Below are positions 1-6,680 of a stretch of DNA of 22,893 nucleotides, piece by piece (position 1 is the stretch's first letter; each line of letters opens with the position of its first letter). The stretch covers positions 1-22,893 of the forward strand of contig WGAU01000182.1 in NCBI GenBank assembly GCA_015494645.1, read 5' to 3'. The notes beneath the pieces are model-generated. The model ran no database searches. It saw nothing but the letters and a program-made list of their open reading frames with translations, and was not told the DNA's origin. The translations under genes were made by a program, and so were the position numbers. This stretch comes from Aquificota bacterium (GTDB taxonomy: Bacteria; Thermosulfidibacterota; Thermosulfidibacteria; Thermosulfidibacterales; Thermosulfidibacteraceae).

Positions 1-549
1 ACCCAATGGGAGGTTCATGTAGCTTTCCTCGTCTATGACTATACATTGTCCCCATGCTTTGGGGTTGGTGGCGTGGAAGCCGTATCCGTCGTGCAGGGTT
101 AACACTAAATCGGCTTGAGAGCTTCTGATGAGTTCTTTTAGTTTCTGGACGTAGGGGTAGTCTGGGTCTTTATGGGATATATGGGCAAATTTTCTGTTCA
201 TATCGCCGTTGTAGCCTCTCTGATTGGCAAGTATGGAAAGAAAGTTGGTTCTGGGGGCTATAATTAACTCCCCTCTTTTGACGGTTATTTGCCTGAGTAT
301 ATCCGCAGCTTTGTAAGCTCCTGGTTCGTTGCCGTGTATGCCTCCAATGATTAGTATACGACCTCCTTTCTTTTTGCCGGTTAGGATTGTTTCTTGGAAG
401 GGTAGGTGAGGAAGTTCAATTTTAACAGTATTTTTGATAGATTCTTCTTTTGCAAACAGTTCTTTGAACATTGATATGTCGGTCATAAAAGCAGCGGATG
501 AGGCGAGAAGCACTCTTTTTATAAATTCTCTTCTGCTAAAATCCGCCAT
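1..549 (-). CDS. Tat-exported M14-family zinc carboxypeptidase (Csd4/Pgp1-like), partial
   Basis: The frame is open from the ATG at 549 to the window edge (183 residues, C-terminus missing). The N-terminus has a twin-arginine signal, SRREFIKR at residues 5-12, followed by a hydrophobic stretch (VLLASSAAFM), so export is by the Tat pathway. The M14 zinc site is visible: GGIHGNEPGA gives ligands H72 and E75, GDMNR (N118, R119) is the substrate-carboxylate motif, and LTLHDG gives the third ligand H153. The spacing fits the succinylglutamate desuccinylase/aspartoacylase-like branch of M14, which includes the peptidoglycan D,L-carboxypeptidases Csd4 and Pgp1. The gene overlaps the preceding YkuD gene by 31 bases, suggesting co-translation. 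I infer trimming of peptidoglycan stem peptides in the periplasm. The zinc-peptidase assignment is firm; the substrate is not. Csd4 has Gln at the first ligand position, whereas His is kept here. Confidence 0.83.
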   Translation of the reverse strand, partial: MADFSRREFIKRVLLASSAAFMTDISMFKELFAKEESIKNTVKIELPHLPFQETILTGKKKGGRILIIGGIHGNEPGAYKAADILRQITVKRGELIIAPRTNFLSILANQRGYNGDMNRKFAHISHKDPDYPYVQKLKELIRSSQADLVLTLHDGYGFHATNPKAWGQCIVIDEESYMNLPLG

Positions 550-1592
550 TTCCCATCTTCTCTTATCACATAGAGAAGCTTGTTAACCTTAGATACGTGG
601 TTGTTGGATCTGTAATGTAGGTTCATCCTTATGGCGTAAAGATTGCCGAATTCTAAGAGCCGTCCATCCTTCACTATGGATACATCGCTTATGTCAATTT
701 TTATCCATTTTTTGTATCTTGTCACTCTTTTTTTATATCTTTCCCATTCTGAAAAGTCTCCCTTTATCCATACAAAGTTTTTTGAATAGCAATCTAAGTA
801 GGGTTGGAGATCCTTCGGGGTGTTTTCCCATGCTTTCTTCCATTTGAACAGGAAGTTTATCAGGGCTGCCTTCTCCTTTAGAAAGCTGCTTTTGTCTGCG
901 TAAGCGATTTGTGAGACTACCACCACAGGAGTTCTTTTAAGGGAGATGAGCTCCTTTAGTTTTTTGAGGTACTCGTTTCTTAGAGCTATACATCCGTTGG
1001 TGCTGTGAGGTGGTCGATTCGGGTTGTCAGTTCCGTGTATCCATATACCATGACCGTCCCTTTTGAGTATTTTTTGGTCTACCATGTTTGGGTAGTTTAG
1101 GGGGAAGGCTCCTATACCGTACTTTTTTGGAAGCTTGCTAAGCCAATACATGGGGAAGTATATGCCTTCAGGGGTTCTCATATCCCCTTCTTGAAGCTTG
1201 TCTCCTGGTCTTTTGCCGGTTATACAGGGCATTTTGTCAACGATTTTTGGCACGCCATTTTCTGCTTCGACCACATAGAGATCTTCTTTTGTCTTATCTA
1301 CCACAATGGCATACAAGTTCTCTGGAAGTTCCAGTACGTTGCTAATGATGGGTTTATTGTAGAGTTTTTTTATGATTGTCTGTGCCTGTGCATACTCTTC
1401 TCCTAAGGTTAGAAGAACCACTTGGAGCTTGAGTTTCTCTTCTTCTGGAAGTTTTTTAATTTCTTCTTTAAGGGTTTTCAAATCCACGTTGCCTATGCTG
1501 TTGAATATCCTGTCTAAAGGTGAAGCGGTACTTAGAGAGATCCCAATCAGCAGGATAATGATTATGAATGAAAGTTTCTTAAAACACTTCAT
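519..1592 (-). CDS. Secreted YkuD-domain L,D-transpeptidase/L,D-carboxypeptidase with C-terminal NTF2-like domain (Csd6/Pgp2-like)
   Basis: Numbering here is from a possible upstream TTG at 1610, which overlaps the glcD stop as TTGA. The ATG at 1592 (residue 7, MKCFKK) is preferred because it has GGGAA upstream and gives a compact signal peptide (about residues 7-30, ending LSTAS). The YkuD catalytic domain spans roughly residues 98-232. It carries the active-site pair H192 (WIHGTD) and C207 (STNGCIALRN). The final ~120 residues, from about 245, are rich in aromatic and charged residues and resemble the NTF2/SnoaL-like domain fused to YkuD in Helicobacter Csd6 and Campylobacter Pgp2. Those proteins remove the terminal D-Ala from tetrapeptides. 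The protein should act in the periplasm on peptidoglycan. It overlaps the M14 carboxypeptidase gene downstream. A 3-3 cross-linking transpeptidase is the alternative activity; sequence alone does not separate the two. Confidence 0.85.
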   Translation of the reverse strand: MKCFKKLSFIIIILLIGISLSTASPLDRIFNSIGNVDLKTLKEEIKKLPEEEKLKLQVVLLTLGEEYAQAQTIIKKLYNKPIISNVLELPENLYAIVVDKTKEDLYVVEAENGVPKIVDKMPCITGKRPGDKLQEGDMRTPEGIYFPMYWLSKLPKKYGIGAFPLNYPNMVDQKILKRDGHGIWIHGTDNPNRPPHSTNGCIALRNEYLKKLKELISLKRTPVVVVSQIAYADKSSFLKEKAALINFLFKWKKAWENTPKDLQPYLDCYSKNFVWIKGDFSEWERYKKRVTRYKKWIKIDISDVSIVKDGRLLEFGNLYAIRMNLHYRSNNHVSKVNKLLYVIREDGKWRILAEENL

Positions 1593-1606
1593 CTTGTGTT
1601 TCCCAA

Positions 1607-2932
1607 TCAAAACTTCTTTTTTGGATTCAGAATCATATCGGGATCAAAGCACAACTTGATTCTTTTGTAAAGATTTCTCTGTTCCTCGTTTATTTGCAAG
1701 CCCAAATAGGACTTTTTTGCTAAACCTATACCATGTTCGCCTGAAAGCACTCCGTTTAGAGCCACGGTGATAATGAAGATTTCCCTTGCTGCCTTTATGC
1801 CCCTTTTCCATAGCTTGGGATCATTTCTATCTGTCATTATATTGACATGTATATTTCCGTCCCCTGCGTGTCCGAAACACACCACAGGAAGGCCGTATTT
1901 TTTCCCAACGTTCTTGTAGGCCCTTAGAGCATTGGAAAGTTCTGATACAGGCACAGTGACATCTTCGTTTATTTTTGTAGGTGCTATTTCCATGAGGGAT
2001 GGAGATATGGCTCTTCTCAAGCTCCAGATGTGATCTTCTTCCTTCTGATTGGATGCTATCTCTAAAGAAGCGTTGTATCTCTTTAAGATTTCTTTGATTT
2101 TATCAATGGATTCTTTTACCTCTCTTTTTGTACCATCTAACTCAATGAGTAATATGCCTTCAATGTCCTTAGGTATATCCAGTTTTCTGTATTTTCTAAC
2201 ACATTCTATGCTTGTGGAGTCCATAATTTCCAGTGCTGAGGGAGTTGCTGGGCTCTTCATTATGTCCCATACCGCCTGTCCTGCGTCTTCAAGATTTCTG
2301 AAGTGTGCCAAAAGAAGCTTTCGGGTTTCTGGTTTTGGGACGAGCTTGAGCAAAACTTTTGTTATTATTCCTAAGGTTCCTTCGCTTCCCACAAACAGAG
2401 GCGTTACATTCAGTCCCACAACGTTTTTTCTGACGGGGCTTAGATCTTGATATACCTCACTTGTTCCTATAACTGCGGATAAGCCTGTCACGTAATCTGC
2501 TGTGACTCCGTACTTTACCGCTTTTGGTCCTCCGGCGTTTGTGGCCACATTACCGCCAACGGTGCAGGATTCAAGGCTTGATGGATCTGGTGGGTACATC
2601 AGTCCAAACTCTGAAGCTGTTTTCTGAAGATGAGCCGTGACTACTCCTGGTTCAACAAGAGCAAGTAGGTTTTTGTCGTCTATATCTACGATTTTGTCCA
2701 TTCTTTCTGTGGATACAACTATGCTATTGGGAGATGGGACACTTCCTCCTGCAAAACCGGTGCCTGCTCCCCTGGGGGTTATCTTTAGATTTTTGGTTCT
2801 GCAAAGCGAAACTATTTCTCTAACTTCTTCCTCACTTTCTGGAAAGGCTACTCCCTTAGGTAGCTGTTCTCTTCCAGTGGCGTCGTAGGAGTAGGTTTCA
2901 AGAAGCACTTTGTCGGTTTCTATCCTTGCCAT
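1607..2932 (-). CDS. glcD: GlcD-type FAD-linked 2-hydroxyacid dehydrogenase (glycolate/D-lactate oxidase catalytic subunit)
   Basis: The 441-residue protein has the FAD_binding_4 (PCMH) fold first: PRGAGTGFAGG near residue 55, then SCTVGGNVATNAGGPK and KYGVTADYV. The GlcD/D-lactate dehydrogenase C-terminal domain follows, with KINEDV, the metal/substrate-binding FGHAGDGNIHVN and the terminal SGEHGIGLAKK. It oxidises a 2-hydroxyacid (glycolate, D-lactate or similar) and passes electrons through FAD to an Fe-S partner, which is encoded divergently at 2999. The ATG at 2932 is forced, because an in-frame stop lies four codons upstream. The protein therefore lacks some 20-25 residues found at the N-terminus of many relatives. 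No Shine-Dalgarno is present; the promoter places the mRNA start almost at the ATG. No glcE-like second flavin subunit is seen here. Confidence 0.9.
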   Translation of the reverse strand: MARIETDKVLLETYSYDATGREQLPKGVAFPESEEEVREIVSLCRTKNLKITPRGAGTGFAGGSVPSPNSIVVSTERMDKIVDIDDKNLLALVEPGVVTAHLQKTASEFGLMYPPDPSSLESCTVGGNVATNAGGPKAVKYGVTADYVTGLSAVIGTSEVYQDLSPVRKNVVGLNVTPLFVGSEGTLGIITKVLLKLVPKPETRKLLLAHFRNLEDAGQAVWDIMKSPATPSALEIMDSTSIECVRKYRKLDIPKDIEGILLIELDGTKREVKESIDKIKEILKRYNASLEIASNQKEEDHIWSLRRAISPSLMEIAPTKINEDVTVPVSELSNALRAYKNVGKKYGLPVVCFGHAGDGNIHVNIMTDRNDPKLWKRGIKAAREIFIITVALNGVLSGEHGIGLAKKSYLGLQINEEQRNLYKRIKLCFDPDMILNPKKKF

Positions 2933-2940
2933 GGGAATAT

Positions 2941-2969
2941 TTTATACCTTTACCCTTTTGGGTTGACAA
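2941..2969 (-). promoter_or_regulatory. Sigma-70-type promoter of glcD
   Basis: On the minus strand TTGTCA (2969-2964) is followed by 17 bases and then TATAAA (2946-2941). The -10 box ends eight bases before the glcD ATG, so transcription should begin within about 0-3 bases of the start codon and the mRNA would be leaderless. The spacer carries the inverted repeat ACCC-TTTT-GGGT (2952-2963), which could be an operator. Confidence 0.65.
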
Positions 2970-2992
2970 CAATCTTTCCCTTGCCTTATCCA
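2963..2992 (+). promoter_or_regulatory. Possible promoter of glcF, overlapping the glcD -35 box
   Basis: TTGACA (2963-2968) is a perfect -35. After 18 bases comes TATCCA (2987-2992), a poor -10. The glcF ATG begins only seven bases beyond that box, and no Shine-Dalgarno precedes it, again suggesting a leaderless mRNA. The -35 boxes of the two divergent promoters occupy almost the same bases. Confidence 0.4.
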
Positions 2993-2998
2993 TGAGCC

Positions 2999-3958
2999 AT
3001 GGATTTTTCCGGCGTGTGTGTAAAATGTGGCAAATGCAAAGCGGTTTGTCCAACGTATACCTTTCTAAAAAGGGAAGACTGTAGTCCCCGTGGCAGGGTA
3101 CATCTTGCTGACAAATCACTAAAGTCAGAAGAGTCCTTTCTCACCTGTCTCATGTGCATGGCATGTGAAGAGGTGTGTCCTCAAAAGGTGTCTATTACAG
3201 AGAAAATTGTAGAGTCTAAGAAGCGTTTAAGGTTGCTTTCCTACAGTTTGATTTCTGCAGGTATAGGGCTGACTTCTTCTTTAGGGGCTAAATTCAAGGG
3301 CAAGCCTTCCTCTTCAAGTAAGAAAGTGGCCGTGTTTGTTGGATGCCTTTTAGCCCATAGATACCCTGATCTTGTGGATCGCTTGTGTTCTTTTTTGAGT
3401 TTTTTGGCCTTTGATGTGGTTGTCCCCGAATATCAGGTGTGCTGTGGCTTTCCCATGTATGTGGGAGGTATAGGGTGGGAAGGGTACTTTAAGAGAAATC
3501 TTAAGGCTTTCTCTGGATTTGATGCAGTTGTGACAGCCTGTTCAACCTGCGCTTCCTTTTTGAAAAAGAAGTATCCTTTTAGGAAGGTGGTTGATGTTGC
3601 AGAGCTGATAGTTGAGTACGCTTTTGTACTGGAGCTTGGGGAAAAGGAAAAGGTGGCTTTTCATCCTCCCTGTCATCTCGTTAGAGGTCAAAGTATTGAC
3701 GCCGGTGAGCTTGTCTCCAAGCTGGGGCTGATTCCTCTTTCTGAAACATGTTGTGGCTTTGGGGGAGTTCTATCTTTAAAGTATCCTAATCTTTCCCTTA
3801 ATGTAGGGAGGGAAAGAATTGAAGAGGCCTTGGCTAAAGAGGCAAATGTGATTGCCACTTTATGTCCTGCCTGTATGTTTCAGTTTGAAAAGGTATCTAT
3901 GCTAAGTGGCGCAAGGATAAAAGTGATGCATCTTTTGGATCTTATCTCATTCCCTTAG
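2999..3958 (+). CDS. glcF: GlcF/LutA-type Fe-S subunit of 2-hydroxyacid oxidase
   Basis: Two ferredoxin-type [4Fe-4S] motifs lie at the N-terminus: C7/C10/C13 with C17 (CVKCGKCKAVCP) and C50/C53/C56 with C60 (CLMCMACEEVCP). Two cysteine-rich CCG domains follow. The first runs from VCCGFP to CSTC. The second has HPPCHL, ETCCGFGG and CPAC. This is the architecture of GlcF, LutA, HdrB-like and GlpC proteins, which carry electrons from the flavin dehydrogenase towards quinone. At 319 residues it is shorter than typical GlcF (about 400-430), mainly in the region between the ferredoxin and CCG parts. It is divergent from glcD, and the two are probably co-regulated through the shared promoter region. 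The 3' end overlaps the convergent ClC gene by 12 bases. Confidence 0.87.
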   Translation: MDFSGVCVKCGKCKAVCPTYTFLKREDCSPRGRVHLADKSLKSEESFLTCLMCMACEEVCPQKVSITEKIVESKKRLRLLSYSLISAGIGLTSSLGAKFKGKPSSSSKKVAVFVGCLLAHRYPDLVDRLCSFLSFLAFDVVVPEYQVCCGFPMYVGGIGWEGYFKRNLKAFSGFDAVVTACSTCASFLKKKYPFRKVVDVAELIVEYAFVLELGEKEKVAFHPPCHLVRGQSIDAGELVSKLGLIPLSETCCGFGGVLSLKYPNLSLNVGRERIEEALAKEANVIATLCPACMFQFEKVSMLSGARIKVMHLLDLISFP

Positions 3959-5728
3959 GCGCTTGGATATTTCCCTGTTGTAGCTTTCAACTATGTCCTT
4001 GAATTGCAAAGTACCGAGGATCCTGTTGGGATCTTGCGAGCTTACCACGAGGGCAAGTCTTAAGTTGCCGTCAAGCATCCTTATAAGGGCTTCGTAAAGG
4101 GAATGTTCCTCTGTGACTACAACAGGTTTTACCATAATGTCTTCCGCTATAAGTATGTCTTCAAATTCCGGTTCCAAGAAAGCAGGCTTTATTCTGTCAA
4201 AGGCAACTATACCTATGAGGTTGCCGTTTTCGTCCACCACGGGGACACAGTCCTGCCCTTGAGAAGCCATGATTTCCTTGATGTTTCTGAACTTTTCTTC
4301 TCTGTGGATAGGTGCCAGCTTTTGAGCAGAATATGCGTTTTTAACTTTGATATTTTCAAGTAAGTTTATGGTGACATCTCCTGCATGGGCGGGAGAGTGA
4401 AACTTGTTCCACACCTGCTTCTCGTATATTGACCACTTTCTCGTCAGTATAAGGGATATTACCGAGACCAGTAAAAGCGGCGTTATAAGCTCGTAACCTC
4501 CGGTCATTTCACTACACATAAGAAGAGAGCCTATGGGTGCATTAGCCACTCCAGCAAAAAACGCAGACATTCCTACTACAACGTAGGCTCCCGGAAACGT
4601 TACGATATCGGGGTAGAAATGATGAGCAGTGTATCCCACCACGCCACCTATCATGCCACCTATAAACAGGGTAGGACCAAATACGCCTCCAGAACCCCCT
4701 GAGCCTATGGTGAAAGAGGTAGCGGCTATTTTAAGCAGAATCAAAACGTAGAATATGTGCAGATCTAACTTGCCGAGGATAGCCTGTTGGATCCATCCCC
4801 ATCCATCTCCGTAAACCTGTGGATACAATAGCCCCAAGCATCCAACCAGTAATCCTCCTACTGCTGGCTTAAGGATTGTGGGAATGGGCATGGGTTTAAA
4901 TATCTTATCTTTGGTAAAGTAAAAGAATTTCACGTAAAATGCGCCAAGAGGAACGCATAAAAGTCCCAAGATTATGTAGAAAGGAATCTCTCTTATGTCC
5001 CTGAAGTAATATTCGGGAAGATAAAATATTCTGTCGTGTCCAAATATGGATGTGAAGATGATATAGGCCGTTATGGACGATATTACCGTGGGTATCAGGG
5101 CTTCCGTTTCTAAATCCTCTTTGTACAGCACTTCCATAGCTGTTAAAGCGCCTCCAAGAGGTGCCCTGAATATGGCTCCCAATCCTCCGCCGGCTCCTGC
5201 TATGAGCATAATTCTGCGTTCTTTTGGGGTGAGTCCAAGTTTTTTTGCAAAATAAGAGCCAAAACCAGCGCCTATCTGAATGGTTGGTCCTTCCCTACCG
5301 GCGGAGCCGCCTGTGGAGAGCACGGCCGCAGTTGCTATGGTTTTGATTATAGGCACCCTTCCTCTTATCTCCCCTTTTTTGTAGTGGAAAGCCTCTATCA
5401 TGGCATCGGTTCCATGCCCTTCTGCTTCTGGGGCGAAAAGGTAAACCAAAATCCCAGAGATAAGCCCTCCTACCGCAGGAAGTACGAAGAAGACGAGTCT
5501 ATTGAAGGAAGGGCACTTTACCTGTTCAAACAGACGTTCACCGTAAGGAGCAGGTGCCTCATAACCCGCTAAGTGGCACATAGCAAAATGTTTGCCTGTT
5601 TCCAAAAGCCAGAAGAAACCTGCGGCTCCAAGTCCTGAGATAACTCCTATAATAAGACCGTAAATAACCCAGCGTCCAGACTCCTCAAGCTTCAGTTCCT
5701 GAACAAGCCTGTTAAGTATTTGCTTCAT
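3947..5728 (-). CDS. ClC-family chloride channel/transporter with C-terminal CBS pair
   Basis: The first ~445 residues form the multi-helix ClC membrane domain. Chloride-pathway motifs are seen: GHGTD at 104-108 (the GSGIP position), GREGP at 144-148 with gating glutamate E146, GSGGSGGVFGP at 342-352, and a tyrosine (Y435) where the central anion-coordinating tyrosine is expected. Two CBS domains occupy about residues 455-590 and probably sense adenine nucleotides or another ligand. The internal proton-glutamate position, in AMEVLY, holds V200 instead of Glu, as in ClC channels rather than the E. coli H+/Cl- exchanger; the central serine is replaced by His105. It is the last gene of the minus-strand operon, and its ATG overlaps the hsp33 end by 17 bases, preceded by GGAAAGGGA. 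Confidence 0.9.
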   Translation of the reverse strand: MKQILNRLVQELKLEESGRWVIYGLIIGVISGLGAAGFFWLLETGKHFAMCHLAGYEAPAPYGERLFEQVKCPSFNRLVFFVLPAVGGLISGILVYLFAPEAEGHGTDAMIEAFHYKKGEIRGRVPIIKTIATAAVLSTGGSAGREGPTIQIGAGFGSYFAKKLGLTPKERRIMLIAGAGGGLGAIFRAPLGGALTAMEVLYKEDLETEALIPTVISSITAYIIFTSIFGHDRIFYLPEYYFRDIREIPFYIILGLLCVPLGAFYVKFFYFTKDKIFKPMPIPTILKPAVGGLLVGCLGLLYPQVYGDGWGWIQQAILGKLDLHIFYVLILLKIAATSFTIGSGGSGGVFGPTLFIGGMIGGVVGYTAHHFYPDIVTFPGAYVVVGMSAFFAGVANAPIGSLLMCSEMTGGYELITPLLLVSVISLILTRKWSIYEKQVWNKFHSPAHAGDVTINLLENIKVKNAYSAQKLAPIHREEKFRNIKEIMASQGQDCVPVVDENGNLIGIVAFDRIKPAFLEPEFEDILIAEDIMVKPVVVTEEHSLYEALIRMLDGNLRLALVVSSQDPNRILGTLQFKDIVESYNREISKRLRE

Positions 5729-6680
5729 TCCCTTTCCTTAGTCTTTCGACTTCCTCTTTTGTGAATCGGTAGCTTTTCCTGCAGTAGTTGCAGGTTACTT
5801 CCAAAGTGGGGTGTTCTGAGAAGATTTTGTCTATATCATATTTTGTTAGTGAGGCTATGACTTCTTTCACGATCTTTTCACTGCAAGGGCAGAAGTACTT
5901 AACCTCTTTGAGTCCAAGCAGATGGGGGTTCATATCTTCGAGCAGCTCTGTTGCAATGTCCTCTGGCCTTTTTCCGCTCTCCAGCATGTCAGATACAGGA
6001 GGCGGCTTTTTAACCTGAGCTTCTATCTTTTCAAGTGCTTTTGGGGATGTTCCTCCCAAAGGCTGTACCAGGTATCCACCTGCCTGCTTTACCGTACCGT
6101 CCTCTCCAATTAGTACTCCCACCGCCACAGCGGAGGGTATCTGTTCCGATTTCCACAGGTAGTAAGCTATGTCTTCTCCAATCTCACCGGACACCAAGGG
6201 AACCACTCCCATATAGGGATCTTTCATACCTATGTCTTTTATCACCACCAGCTTGCCGGGATAAAGCAGCCTTCCTATGTCAAGCTTTCTTCTTCCATTG
6301 ACCTCTTTTGTCATGAGGTTTGCCGATGATGTACTGACCATGCATCTCGCATTACCGTAGCCATCAACTTCTGCCACTATACTTTTCACAGGTCCTTCTG
6401 ATTCTACCTTAAGTACGAGCTTTTGTGGGGAGGCATGCTTTATCATACTGGACAGAAGCAGTGCTCCACAGATGATCCTTCCCGTGGCTGCGGCTACAAT
6501 GGGACTTAATCCGTGGATGATTTGTGCTCTTTTCACAGTTTCTGTGGCTTTCAGGGTGTAAATTCTTATGGGTTCTTTTTCTGCCACAGCTATGATCATG
6601 TAATCTCTGTCTTGAAAATGTTCTTTCAGATCTTCTTTAACCTTGTTGTCTATGGCCTTTCCGAATTCCCTTATCCCCAT
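5712..6680 (-). CDS. hslO: Hsp33 redox-regulated holdase chaperone
   Basis: Cytoplasmic chaperone that is activated when oxidation and unfolding release zinc from its C-terminal cysteines. The N-terminal core shows the family motif GLSPIVAAATGR. The zinc switch is intact: C264-P-C266, then about 30 residues, then C297-x-x-C300. The track-long version from TTG 6704 is rejected, because ATG 6680 (MGIREFG) has a strong GGAGGA six to seven bases upstream. From that start the protein has 322 residues, somewhat longer than the usual ~290. The start lies 44 bases inside uvrC and the end lies 17 bases inside the ClC gene. The position between a repair nuclease and a chloride transporter points to a general stress/housekeeping operon. 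Confidence 0.92.
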   Translation of the reverse strand: MGIREFGKAIDNKVKEDLKEHFQDRDYMIIAVAEKEPIRIYTLKATETVKRAQIIHGLSPIVAAATGRIICGALLLSSMIKHASPQKLVLKVESEGPVKSIVAEVDGYGNARCMVSTSSANLMTKEVNGRRKLDIGRLLYPGKLVVIKDIGMKDPYMGVVPLVSGEIGEDIAYYLWKSEQIPSAVAVGVLIGEDGTVKQAGGYLVQPLGGTSPKALEKIEAQVKKPPPVSDMLESGKRPEDIATELLEDMNPHLLGLKEVKYFCPCSEKIVKEVIASLTKYDIDKIFSEHPTLEVTCNYCRKSYRFTKEEVERLRKGNEANT

